A stretch of DNA of 64,000 bases from the NCBI GenBank assembly GCA_013397935.1, contig VZRN01006384.1:555214-619213 (forward strand), written 5' to 3'. Source of the DNA: Dasyornis broadbenti (taxonomy: Eukaryota > Chordata > Aves > Passeriformes > Dasyornithidae). Below are positions 24,752-37,587 of this stretch, piece after piece. Made by a program: the position numbers and the translations under genes. The notes below the pieces were generated by a model. The model worked only from the letters and a program-made list of their open reading frames with translations, did not search any database and was not told where the DNA came from. The stretch's first letter is position 1; every line of letters begins with the position of its first letter.

Positions 24752-27700
24752 TACTCAACCACCAAAACCAGATTCAGTAACAGTTGCCAGCAAGTCAGCA
24801 AATGCATAATTAAATCCAAACCAGAAACCCATCACCCGCAAAACCCGTTACAACTACATCTCCTACGAACACATTGGGTATCACATGTTGCTTTTACTTC
24901 TATTTTCTTTCACCCAGCCATCATCTGAAGTACCAGCGAATTCACCAGCGGCAAAACTGTCTCTAAAATGATTCTGAGCTACTGAATAATACTGATATAT
25001 CTACTGTGGGTCAGGATTTTTAAAATAACTCTGAAGGGGGAGGGGAAATATTGGCATTTGCAGGATTTTTACTTGCTTTATTTGTACTTTGCCTCCTGTC
25101 TGTATGTTTTATGTGAGCATATTACACAAACTGCAGAAGTGCTTGCAAAATAAACTCAGGAAAGTTTTCTAAAGGTGACAGAACTAAACCAGCTTTATAG
25201 CCCATATAACAAGTCAGCTCAAATGGTCTGAATTTATTCTACTGTTTCTGCAAGCAAAAAAGCCTATTTATCATGTTCACATACTATTCTTTTCCAAATT
25301 AACTATTTATAGAGGAAAAAACAACACATTAGAGTGAAAAAGTAAAACCATTCTGCAAGAGATATAACTGGAATCACTATTTGAGAATCTCTTTTATTCT
25401 CCAGCAAGACAGACAAATTTTGGATCCTGTTCCCCTACACACTAAGGCTTTCTGCTGCTCTTGGAGAAAAAAAACAAAACACCCTTGCAAACCAGAAAGA
25501 AATAGCCTTTAGATTCACTTCAGAGATATTAGTGCATATAAATAAAAATGGGTGTCAGGCTGGATTATAATGAAGCTTCATAACTCCAGGACTGAATCCA
25601 AATATACAATATTAATTTTACGTTTAGTCTCAGGCTTCATACTTAGATAACTTGTTTTCCAATTTTCATTTGTCATCAAAAAAGCCATACATTCTAGACC
25701 TTCCAAGTACTATTAGACGTAAATTAAATGCACTCTAAGGTGTATAGGTACCATTTTGCATAATTCTGTAAAAGTTTATCAAATATTTACCTATATAGAT
25801 TATGTTGGACCAATGCTGCCAGCAAAACAGCTTTAAAAATTGTACTGAAAAACCACTTTTTCAGTTGCTGTCACACATGAAAGCACACTGCTGTATTTGA
25901 GAAATTCTGAATTTGTAGAGGATGCTAAAATAACTGAAATAAGATCTACATGACATATATTTAATATAGCCTCTACACCACCAGCAGCTCTGCAGATATG
26001 ACATTGTCACATCGTAAGCTACAAAAATACAACATATATTTTAAGACAGCTTTACATTACACTTACTACTACTAAAGTTTTTAAAGTTTTCTTGATCAGC
26101 TTCATCATAATTTTCCTTAGAAATAGCTCTGCATACACTGTTGGCAATGAAAATGCAAAGTTTATGCTGAAAACTAGTTATTACACAGATGAAATATTTG
26201 AATTCTACTGTCCAAAGAGATTCACATTCTGGGAGTGTAAGCTGTCATGCGAATACACGATCTACAGCTGAAACACAACACCAAGAGTAACAAAGCATGC
26301 TTCCAAAGTGCTCTTGTAGATACTAAGATCCACCACTGGGAACTTAAGACACTGGAGAACAACATACTGCTGCAGAACATTATGTGCAGAGAAGCTTTTT
26401 GTTACTTCTGGTATTAGAGTGGCTTGGTGCATTTTCGCATGTGTCTTAAATAAGAACAAAAAACAGCTAACAGCATTTTAAAGCCATTGGTAATGTTATT
26501 AATAGCAGCCTGCAAAATGCAAGGACCATCAAAAGAAAAGCACTTGTATCAATGGTAGAAAAAAGACAGTCAGCATAGCAGCCTATGACACACAACTACC
26601 ATCACATCTGCTGGAAACTGTTTATAAGCATGGGTTCCAAAGTGCACACTCCACAAATCCAGGCTTAAGAGCCTCATCATTTAGCAAGACCCTTAATGCA
26701 GAGATTATAAAACTAATAGCTGTATTTTACATCTGAAAACTTAGTACTGCAAAGAATTAACTAAAAACCCCTACTTTGATCAAGTATAAATCCAGAAGCA
26801 ACTGAATGTTAAGAACTACAAATGAACCAGCAAAATCAATGAAACCAAAACCAGGTAAGGAGAAAAAACGTTATTCCGTTTCTACTTGAAAGAAAACTAC
26901 CTGATCAACTTGAAGATGATCTTACACACATCTAAATTTCAATTTCAGAAAATATAAAAGTCTTCTAGACTTTACTGTGTAAAACAACATTAACTATGTA
27001 TACAATAAAGAATTTACTTCACACTTCAGACGATGTGCAAAAAACACAAGAAAACTGTTGTACTAAACACAACGATTTTTGAATGCAAACTTGAAGTTTC
27101 TAGAAGAAAAATGGAAAAATAAAGAGCAGCAAGAACCTTAAGAGTAAATGAATGAGGTTGTTTATATACAGAGCATACATACATCTTATGTGACTCACAA
27201 CAGCAAGTAATGACAACAAAAAGATAAAAAGAATAGTGTTGGCTTGTGTGGCTTGTGTGACTCAGATGTAGAGGGCACAGAGGTCAATGGGTGGTTACAG
27301 CAAGTCAATACATCCTGTTTTCACTCAAGACATGCAGCTTCACGCAGGAACACAAAAAACCCAGCAGTTCAAAAGCACTGTGCTATTTTCACCTGCCTTG
27401 AAAAACATTTGGTGTCAATCTGATCAGACCAGGGAGGGGGGAGATGCCCTCTCCCTTCCTACAGCAGGTCAGCATTTACAATACAGAGTTAATGCACTGC
27501 TCCAGCAAGGTCAGTCCTACACCAAGGCTTATTATCAATTGAACCCAACATAAAGGTTTCAATTAAGCACAGACTCACTGATAACCTCTGCCAGAAGTCA
27601 AATCACTCAAGCAACACAGTACCCCAAGGACTAGCAATTCATCAGGACAAATGGACAAATCAAATTCCTACAATAAGGAGTTACAAGTGGCAGGATAAGA

Positions 27701-30543
27701 CAAAAGGAACATAAATATGATGGCCAAAATTACCACTTAGGTATCTCTTACAGCAGTGATTGCAATGCAGATCATGAATTACATGAAAGTTCCTAGAGCT
27801 TAGAGCCAAGACACTGCAACCATCAGATTTGTTGTCTTTTTATTTTTTTCCTCAATGACTAAAGGTATTGGTTTGTCCTGGAAGGTATTTTTACAAGGAT
27901 CAAGCAGTCACATTCACTGGTCTGCCCTGTGCAATATCTGCCACATTCAATGACAGTTCTGCATTAGGTAAGCACAGAGAGACTGGCATTCCTCAATCAA
28001 ATAAGACAAGACTTTAAATCTCAAGAATAAAATTTGGTAGAATTCCAGATATAGTCTTGAAGACAGCACTCTACTGCCCTGAAAGATTACTAGAGGTCTG
28101 GGTGGTTTGGTGGTGGGCTTTTTTGCCCTCTTATTTTTAACTTGTTTGGACAACACATGGCTTTATGAATCAACCATGATTTTATAACAGTTTAGACTTA
28201 AATATAAACTGTTGTGTTCTTTGAAATTCCCAGAAGAACCCAGCCCTAAAAGCAGAACATTTCAAATGTGTTTAAAACAGAAAAAAACCAAAGAAGGAAT
28301 CTCATACCTGGAATATGCCTAAAAGAGATTACATGTCAAAAGGAAGTATGCAGGAAAAGTACCACCATGGCATCCATTTCATGCATAGGGCCATTAAGAA
28401 ATTTCCTGAACAAGAGACTGAGATTTAAATTCCACTTATGGGCCCAACCAGAACATAAATATTTTAATCCTGACCCTAAATGACAGAATAAAGGATGCAG
28501 CAGAGAGTATGGATACAATCTGGCTTTTAGATCAGTCAGGAATTTCATCATCAGGCGTTACTTTCTAGTTAGTATTGGTGACTAAATAAAATGCTCCTAC
28601 TGATGAAGAGTCTATAAAAACTTCACTGGGAAAGCCTCCTTCTGAGACTGTTAGTTGCCTTTCCTCCTTGTTTTCCTTCTTCAGGTATGAGATACTGATG
28701 CTTGCTTGCAATAATCACACTGGAGATCAGAAAGCACTGGGGCACCTCATGGTCAGTCTTACACAGCATTGTTAACACTGTTCTCCTTGCACAGAAATTA
28801 AATAAACACATTATCTTGGATGTATTTATTAACATTTTCATTTGAAAGAGTAAAACTGAAAAGGGGGTGACTGTCTAGTGGTGATACAACATGACAGACT
28901 GCCAAAGCAACACATCCAAAGAAAAGATTCTACAGGCTGCATTAATCGACACCCAGAGTTTCCCATGTTCAAAAAGTGGGACTTTCAATCTTTTGGCCCA
29001 ACCTGAAAAATATTTTCCTTAAAATTTGCTTGACTGTAATGAAAACCATTTTATAGCTTTCTGACAGCTCAGCCCAACAAAAGCCTCATTAAATCCATGC
29101 ATATTATACATCTTGAAAAGAATTTTCTACCACAAGGGCTTATTTATATATTTATTACTTGGTAAAGGATACTCGTCTCTCAAGATACTAAAATTCACCA
29201 ATGAAAACATGATTAATTTAGTAATTTTTAGACAAGTATTTGATCCAAGGAGTGGGAAGACCACAAAAACCCATATTTTAATTACAGAGTTTATCATAAA
29301 TAATGGATAGAGCATCTTAAATTCCACAGCACTAACTCAGTATCTGTGGATTAAAATCTCATTCAAATAATATACTGCAGTCTCCTCTTACTTCACTTCT
29401 TAGCAAGAGCATTAGACTCAAGTGTCCAACATGGATTCAGCGCCATTTCAGTTATCCTGTGTAATTTATCATTTTGCCACAGTCCAAGGTTAAGTACCTT
29501 CTGACTCAGTCTGCTCATATATTATTTTATGGCCTAACTTCTTGTATATTCTCAGTTAACTAAGTGGCTTTATCTTGCAGGAAGGAGAAGTATTACCTGT
29601 ATCTGGTTAATTTTGGGGCTTTATGGGTTTGTTTGAAAGCCACTGGGAATGGGACTCTCCCCATCCAATGAAAATTCTATTCTCAGCCATAAAAATATGC
29701 TTCAGCTGTAAGCTTTTCAACAATCAATGTTTCTCTATTTGAATATGGGCTAGGCATTTAAAGTTAAAAGCAATGTAATCGGTATTATTTCAAGTAACCT
29801 TTTGTCTATGAAGTAGTAATCTTTAAAACATTTACCAAGAAAAAGTGCCTCTATATCAACTTTAACATGGCACAATAGAAGAGCAGTGAGAAAATTACTC
29901 TTGGGAATATAGCAAATTGCCATCTCCTAAGAAGTTCTATCAAACCACAGAAGGTCTATTTCCTAATCAAGCAAGAAATACCAAAGTATACCACTGCAAT
30001 TTACCAAAAAGGTGAAGGTTTTGTTTGTTTTCAAAGATCACTAAAAAAGACCAATGACCCTTGGCTACAGGGATGTTCCACTAACATTTATTTTAAATCT
30101 TTTCATGCTGTGCAAACTGCATCAAAGCAGCAACCCACAATGCTTCACCACTAAACGCAGCTTTTGCTGTGAGTGGAGAAAGAAGAGTATTTGATGGAGA
30201 GCTTACTTTAAAGGCCTTATAACTGATACCATAGGACAACCTTGCCTTCATCTAAATTTTTAAACCACAAAATTGAGCCTTAAAAATAGGTTGTAAGATT
30301 AGGGTGTAAGTGTTGTAGTGTGGAAAGAGTATTCATTCTTCTCATTAACTGTGTAATGATCCTCCAACTCCATAGTTAGATATATTAAATTAATAAATTA
30401 TATTCCTGCATCTCCACTGAACATATAAAGAGAACAGGGTTTAATTTTTTTTTTTGTAACTGAAGAAGTTAATAAATCAGTATGTGTTACAGGTAATATA
30501 GAAAGCTCTAAAAGTCTATATTCTGATCAAGGATGACAAATAG

Positions 30544-30576
30544 TTGTCAAATACTTGTCAAATACTCGACAAATAC
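30544..30576. repeat. 11-bp tandem repeat, three copies
   Basis: TTGTCAAATAC is repeated exactly at 30544-30554 and 30555-30565, then as TCGACAAATAC at 30566-30576 with two changes. Confidence 0.85.
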
Positions 30577-31460
30577 AAATGCTGTTAAGAAATTAATTTA
30601 TTCTATTTTGTAGCCAACACAGTTGGGAAGAATCATACTCACATTCATTGTCTAAAACTCGAGCACACGGAAGGAACACATGAGAGACGGCAATGTGCAA
30701 GAGTGACAGTTCTGCTATTCATATATTTTTATATGCACACACAATAAGAAATTAATTAGTACTACTTTAATTGGTGAGGCAAAATGGGAAAAATGTAATG
30801 TGACACCTGAAGTTAAAGAATAAAGTTAAAGTACAAACTGCAGAGATTCTTTTAAAAACACTTTTGTTTCTGACTGAAAATACGTTTCCAAGGCAGTTAG
30901 AAAGCACTACAGAAAGAGGGGAGAAGCCACCTCTGAAGACCTTTAGAATTTAAGAATAGTAAATAAAAGACTTACCAGAAGGCATCAAGGGAATCAATCA
31001 TTGTATGTTTTCTTGCTGAATTTTTAAAATTAATATTAAATTAATCATTAAATTAATTAACATTAAAGCCTCCAACTACCATTATCTAAGGACTTTCAAG
31101 AGAATACCATGTGGTCTTAAAAGTAACAGAATGGTTGAGAGCAGATTTTCACATAATTCTGCTCATCCTTGTGGCATCTCCCACAGCAGAAATGTTCTCC
31201 ACTGCAATGCCTGAATAATTGGCCTACAATCTTTGCTTCACACGGATTGTTTTAGTCTCTTACCTCCCTCCTTTTTTTTATTTCCCCCTAAATTTGATCT
31301 GTGAAATTATTCCTAGCATTTATCAGAGTAAGACATTAATGTAAAGTCTCAGTAAGAAGTACACACTTAGACGTACCCTCCAAAACCGCACCATACAGCT
31401 CCTGTCTTGTTTCATTAAATGTGCAGCTAACTTGTTTTTGCTTACTTAAGTGTCAAACTA

Positions 31461-31548
31461 GGGAAAAGAAAAAAAACCAAAAAAAACCAAAAAAACAAAC
31501 AAAAAAAAACCAACAAAACAAAAAAACAACAAAACAAACAAACAAACC
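31461..31548. repeat. A-rich (A)nC low-complexity region
   Basis: About 88 bp made almost only of A runs broken by C, CC or CAAAC, ending in AAACAAACAAACAAACCC. It is the largest simple-sequence tract in the window. Confidence 0.9.
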
Positions 31549-32617
31549 CTTTCTTGTTTACTTATGTATTGTCACCCCTTAGGACGAGGTAAGTGAAGCT
31601 CAGAACACAGGGTGCTGGGGGGAACAGATACCTGTCCAGACGGGAGGCTGTCCCCACACTCATGCAGAGAGACTTGGAACCTGCCACTGGATTTTCCAGT
31701 GCTACTGCTGTAAGCATGCTTTTCTTTCAAAATACCCCATCTGACTAAAGTTACTAAGCATTAAACTGAATTTCCGCACAGATTTATCTTTTTGTATTCT
31801 ATGTAATTTTGCTAACCAAAGGCTCACATAGAGATCTTATCATTGGCCTGTTGACAAAAGTAAAGAGCATTTACAATTGGAATTATGATAATATAATATT
31901 TATTCTTGAAATAAAATGTAAGCTGCATTATCCATAACTGCAGCCTTTGCTCTGGTTTGAACAAGAAGCTTATTTAAATACAATGTGCCAAAGGGCTTCT
32001 CAAGCCCCACTTTATTATAGGCTACTATAGAGGAAACAAATAGGTTTTCCAAATTTATTCAGACAGAGCTTTCATTGTTTAATATTAGTCAGAAGCTTCA
32101 TTTCCATTGAATTATTGAATACTTTTATTTTCATTTAACTCTCATTTAAAGTTAAGGACTCCACCTATTTTTGAGAAGTGCCCAAGTTTGTGGTGGAGGA
32201 AGGAAGTCAAAGATTTGCACACAAAAGCCTAGAATGAAGGTTAGAGTCAGCTTCACAAGGACACAAGAGCACTGAGTCACCTTACAGCATTTGCAATTCG
32301 ACCCATCTTGGCTTTTCATCAGGTAGTAACTTCTTGAAAGTAGGTTTTGGGTTTGTTTGGGGTTTTTTTGCTTCACAAAAAAGAGCTGGCACTGAAAAAG
32401 TCTGGCCAGCATACAGGAAAATTTGAGGAAATTAATTTTAAAAATATCCACTGTTTTACATTCATTTGTATTGAGTTTTTTTTTTTAAATTGTAACACTG
32501 AAAATTTAGAGAAAGATTAACAATTCCTGAGGATTTAGATAAAAACTGTTTAATGCAAGGCATGGGAGACAAAAAGTACATGTGGCAGTCATATCGCTGA
32601 AGAAATACAACAGTTCA

Positions 32618-32874
32618 TTAAATGTGACTTGTCCAAGATATTGAACTATATTACTATTCTAGGGCTACTTTAAGAAGAACAGCAGCAAAAAAAACCCTCA
32701 AAAATTGACAGTATGCTTATACTGCAAGATGAAAACTATGCCCTTTCATGCTTAGCCATTGCTTCCTTGAAGGGTGAACAAGGGATATTCCAAGATACCA
32801 GCCCAGAATGGGATTTACAGGTCACTAGCATTTCCCATTAGTACTGACTGCCATTGCTAACCAGCTCTAAACTA
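32618..32874 (+). repeat. Direct repeat, copy 1 (257 bp, identical to 33587-33843)
   Basis: From TTAAATGTGACTTG to CAGCTCTAAACTA this segment is identical, base for base as far as I can read, to 33587-33843, with a constant offset of 969 and an A8 run of equal length in both. Sequence on either side differs. The content is ordinary AT-rich intron DNA with no transposon ends or coding sequence. Identity implies a very recent duplication or an assembly error. Confidence 0.95.
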
Positions 32875-33586
32875 GCACGTCATCCATGTTGGGTTCATGT
32901 AGCATCAAATTCTGTTGGCCTTCCTGCATGCCTTAAATCTGAAGAAGGGGAGAATGGGAAGAGGAAGCACATAAAACAAAACATAACAGAACAAGAAATC
33001 CTATTAAGTTGTGAAAGTGGGAGAACCCAAGGCATATTCATGTCTGTGTGGAATGGACTTTCTCCAGAGGACCAGCGCAGAAGAGCAGGAGTAAGTGCAC
33101 TCATAAGGCACGGCAGGTGAGCACAACCATTTTAAACACACTGACCCAAACAGCTGTGAAGGGCAAAGGGCAAATTCCCCCCAGCTGTGGAACAGAGTTG
33201 GATAAAGGCGAAGAACTGAATATCCAGAGCAATATGTGTTCCCAGAACAGGTCCCTTCTGCTGCTACATTTTCCATTTGAGAAGTCTGTGCCTAGTCAGC
33301 CATTTAGTGATAATGTGAAAAAGGTTCAACATAGCAAAAGGTAACTCACTGTAAAACATGCAAAATGAAGAAACAGAAAGGAGAAAATAAAAAAAAAAAG
33401 TAGAATAAAAAAAATTTAAAAGCATACCCAAAGCCTATTCAACTGAAAAGTCCCATGTCTTGAGTATATTTAGTAAAATGAAGCTATAAAAATTTCAGAG
33501 TGGAAAGGCACAGGCAAATGTACAAGCTTCATCCCTCTCTAAAGCCCTTCTTCATCGCATTTTGCTTGTCTTGCAAAAACACTCTG
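32875..33586. other. 712-bp spacer between the two identical repeats
   Basis: This stretch is somewhat less AT-rich in its first half. It contains overlapping open frames of 88-98 codons (for example 33048-33344 plus and 33004-33276 minus) with no recognisable similarity. It ends in an A-rich section (33385-33420). It is either original intron between a duplicated segment or inserted sequence. I see no terminal repeats marking a mobile element. Confidence 0.6.
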
Positions 33587-33843
33587 TTAAATGTGACTTG
33601 TCCAAGATATTGAACTATATTACTATTCTAGGGCTACTTTAAGAAGAACAGCAGCAAAAAAAACCCTCAAAAATTGACAGTATGCTTATACTGCAAGATG
33701 AAAACTATGCCCTTTCATGCTTAGCCATTGCTTCCTTGAAGGGTGAACAAGGGATATTCCAAGATACCAGCCCAGAATGGGATTTACAGGTCACTAGCAT
33801 TTCCCATTAGTACTGACTGCCATTGCTAACCAGCTCTAAACTA
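33587..33843 (+). repeat. Direct repeat, copy 2 (257 bp, identical to 32618-32874)
   Basis: Second copy of the exact direct repeat. It is preceded by CTCTG (copy 1 by TTCA) and followed by CTCTGAG (copy 1 by GCACGT), so the boundaries are sharp on both sides. Confidence 0.95.
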
Positions 33844-35506
33844 CTCTGAGACTTCTCAATAACTAGCAAGGAATTAAAAATATCCACGTTTGTGTGCACA
33901 TTTTCTTTTCCCTCTGTGCTTTTCAACCATACATTATCAGAGAGTATGCAAGGAGTAATCAGATTTGTAACAGAGCAGATTTGTTAAAAAAAAAAAAACA
34001 ACATTGGCTCATCTGTCAAGGATGCCAAGTACTTGCAGCAACCCTTGAGACTGTGGAACCTTAAAGGCAATATGCATCTGAGCAAAGCTGAGTGTTATAC
34101 AACTAAAGCTAAAGCAAACATGAGTGAAAGCTTGTCTGCAAGGAAATGAAGCCCATCAAAGAATAATATTCTATAGCTCCAAATAGTCACTGTAAATGAC
34201 AAATGCTTCTTTTTATTCTGTCACTTTCAAAAACAGAGAATCTTCAGCTGTTATTACTGCAGCTTAACACCCACTAAAGGAATCTCTCACCTGTAACAAC
34301 CTTGCGCATTTTCCTCTGGTACTTGATAAACACAGTATTTTCTTATCTCACATCTCCCTTGAGAAGTGAGCACTGTGGTGTCTTTGGCCACCCCAGGTTA
34401 AGGAACACATGAATTTGAAACTGAACAAAGTAGTTCTTAGCTCATATTGCGGTCCTACTGAAATTATGACAACATGGGGTAGCTCAAATCCTGCTACACA
34501 GAAAAAGTAACTCACACCATGGTCAGTCATTTTTAAATATAACTTGAAGTAGTACCTAGGCCATGCTGTCAGACATGAGCACAAATACTCTTTCGTTTGG
34601 AGCTACATTATATGCTGATTGTGAACTGCAGGTTTTTGTACAACATTGATGAAATTCAATATACAACAGCTTCCTCAGTAACAACAGGATACTTTTAAGA
34701 CAGCCCTTTTGTCTAGAATGATTAAAATGTACTTCAGACTTCAACTGAGTAGCAGAAAAGATCAGTGGTGGAAATACAAAAATCAGGCATTTCTCAGAAG
34801 GGGGAGTCAGGAAGAACAATGAATTTAAAATGCTTAACACTTGTGCAGAGATGGATCTGCATTAGAGAACCTAGAATTAACAGACGTCATTCATGAATAG
34901 TGAATTTTTCAAGTTAGTTCTCTATCTGACTGTTTACTGCCTGTCTAGAACAGCAGAGAGGAGAGCAGCATTAGCAATTTGGCATAAGGTCTTCAGGGAA
35001 AGAGGCTCTGCCCTACTTTAACAATAGCAGTTGCTGAGGCAAATTAGGTCTCTGACAGGGATAAAATGAAGTTCCACTGTAAGCACAAAAGAGCTCCCAT
35101 TGATTTTGGCCTCTTTCAGCTGATGTAAATAATCAAGTAACCATAAATTTGCCAAGGAATAATTGCTACTTTGTCCATTACATAGTGTACTCAAAAAGGC
35201 ATTTAAAATCACCTTGAGCAGAGTTAACAGGAGAAAGAAAAGCTGAGCTCAGACAGCTCTTCTCATCCATTAAGCTTTATTCTACAATGTCACCTGCAAC
35301 AACACAATCATCTTTCAGTGAAAGTGTAGAAAGTGGTCTAAACAATAGGTTTGAAATTCCATTCTCTCACAGGGTCAACAAGCCCTTAATTCTGCCAAAA
35401 AAGGAATTTATGAAGTTTCATTTAACCTGCAGACAAACTCATCTGAAGCAAAGGTGATCTGTGAGCAGTGGACCCAGTGATGCATGGCTCCCAATAAATT
35501 TTTCTC

Positions 35507-35555
35507 GAGCTGAACTTCCACATGGCTTTTCTTAGTCTTAATGGAAGTTCAGCTC
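35507..35555. repeat. Perfect 14-bp inverted repeat with 21-base loop
   Basis: GAGCTGAACTTCCA (35507-35520) is the exact reverse complement of TGGAAGTTCAGCTC (35542-35555). Transcribed as part of the intron, it would form a 14-bp hairpin. The stem is shorter than a typical microRNA precursor (about 30 bp), so that reading is not favoured. It may be the remains of a small inverted duplication. Confidence 0.85.
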
Positions 35556-37552
35556 ATGCTCTCGAAGCCTTGACACAAGACTGAGTTTTCTTTCACCTCT
35601 TGACCTGTACGCACAGGACTTTTTCCAGCAGTCACTTCCACTTCAGCCAATACTCCAGTTACATTACAGCATCCCAGCAGGACTCTTCTTTACCAAGACG
35701 CAGTTGTTACGTGCTGAGGCAGCAAACACCTTTCGCCTAAGTGATATGCCACAGGCATCCCTCAAATCCAAAAGTACTCAATGGTCCATTTGAGCTAACA
35801 TCCATGCCTGGGTTGTGTAGAAAGTAAATACATCTTCTCTGGATAGAGACTCTTACTACCACCACACAGAAATCATTTTGGTTTCAGAAGCTGCTATGAA
35901 ATCCTTCCAGCTTCAGAAAAGATGACCAAGTGGCCTTGAACAAAACGTGAGTGTTACCTTCCTATTTCATGCAAACAAGAATCAGGAAGGCACACCCCAA
36001 ATAAAGGGTGTATAATGATTACCTTTGTTATTTCAGACTTGCAATCACTTTTGTCGACAAAATCTGGTACCTCAAGTTTTGTACAGTGATAAACTAGTAT
36101 TCAAACTTGTTTGAAACAGTCGCTGTAAAATAGTTGGAAATTACACTTATTTCCTTATGAGTCTAGGCACAGTCTTAGCAAACCTGCAGAGGTCATTGTA
36201 TCAAAAAGGGACTACATTTACTAAATAAAAATCATTACAGCCCCTGCCCCTTATTTCTTTTTTTTTCAAGAAACTGTTTTGGTGATCTCAATGTAAGTTT
36301 AAAACTCTTTCTTTCCTCTTTAAGTGTATCGTTGTGCTAGTAAAGGAAATGGCAAAACACGTCCTCACATTTAAAACCAGTTTGGATTTGCTGTTACTTA
36401 ATATGACAGTATTAGTGAAACTTCTGAAAGGAATGAAGGGAGCACCAGGGGGAAAAAAAAAAGACCATCATTATTTCATGAAGCACATTAGACACGTTTA
36501 GGAATGTTAGGAGACTGCAGAGCTTTTTATGTCCATTTTAGCTGTTGCCTCAATATCTCTCAAAAGAACTGAAAGTGGAGGAAAGCTGCACTGATCTCAG
36601 AAGAGCTCAAGCAGTAATAATAAAAAAAGCACTTCAAGTCATCAGGAAAAGAAAAAACAGTGCTTATACCAGCCTTTATGTTCGAAAGCAATAATGCCTG
36701 CAAAACTTGTTCAATGGTGGATGGAAGAATTACTATTAATTGCTACTTTTATTAAGTACGGAGATGAGGGAATAAGATGCTCATGAAGGCCCAGGTATCC
36801 AATTTAGATTTATTTGCAATGTTTTCAGAATGCCTGAAGAGGCTGCTGTTATGGTAGAACACTTACAAAAGAAAGCAAAATTAGTCCAAAAAGACTTTTG
36901 TAGTATCAAGAACAAAGGACTCCAAAGGAAGAGACCAGCAAAACCTACTAAAAAAATAATGTAATTAATTGAATTTTAATTAAATTTTTTATATTTCAAC
37001 AATGACATTCTGAAATGAAATAAAAACTTAGTACCCTGACCCCTAGAAGACAGAAAATTTTAAAGAGTTTTTAGCTATTTCCTCTTCCATTTAATTTACA
37101 TTTTGATATTTTTGCAAGTATTGCATGACATTTCACTGACTGTTAATTTGCTAAAAGTCAATACGCACTGAAGGCACATGACCTTTTTAATTGTTGCTTT
37201 CTCTTTTTCCAGGACAGAAAAGATAATTATGCTGATATGCAGCTGTTCTGCAACAATGAAAATAAACCATCTAAATATCACACCCATGCTGCATAAACCT
37301 TAGCCAGTTTTTCTAATGTTACAATCTGCTGATGTTCTGAACGCCTAGATAAGCACCTGGCTTTGTTTAAAACACCATTAAGATTTATTTTTTTGATTTT
37401 CATTTTTAATGGCTCTCAAAATATCCACTTTCAAAGAACTCCATGGGAACAACAACTGCAACACCAAAAGAAAATCCTTCAAAAATGCACAAGAAATATG
37501 CAAAATTGGTACTGTTTTCTAAATGAAAGCCCATGCAGACCAAGGTAAGAAC

Positions 37553-37587
37553 ATGCTTAGAAACACCTAAAAATGCTTAGAAACACC
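37553..37587. repeat. Short tandem duplication (20-bp period)
   Basis: ATGCTTAGAAACACC occurs at 37553-37567 and 37573-37587, separated by TAAAA. Confidence 0.8.

Larger units (their letters stand above)
23480..24840. other. GC-richer, CpG-enriched island inside the long intron
   Basis: This block stands out from the AT-rich intron. By eye its GC content is clearly higher, and between about 24180 and 24840 there are roughly 17 CpG dinucleotides, while the surrounding kilobases contain very few. It holds the longest open frames of the window (130 codons at 23397-23789 plus; 128 codons at 23674-24060 plus; 84 codons at 24497-24751 minus), overlapping in several frames and matching no protein I know, as expected from few stop codons in GC-rich DNA. 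An A-rich tract at 23874-23912 and CCA triplets near 24404 lie inside. A weak CpG island in the intron that corresponds to DMD intron 55 is compatible with an internal promoter. An old GC-rich insertion, such as a decayed LTR, is the alternative. Confidence 0.6.
24841..32617 (-). other. UTRN: Long utrophin intron, 24.8-32.6 kb
   Basis: AT-rich intron with no exon that I can support. Open frames are at most 88 codons and unremarkable. Simple repeats lie at 30544-30576, near 31025-31065 (ATTAAATTAAT-type) and at 31461-31548. No transposon family was recognised. Confidence 0.82.

Noticed and set aside
29855..29890. Minus-strand CAT-GTT-AAA codons recalling the end of the Dp116 leader
   Set aside because: No in-frame ATG precedes it and the following GTTGAT is a poor donor.
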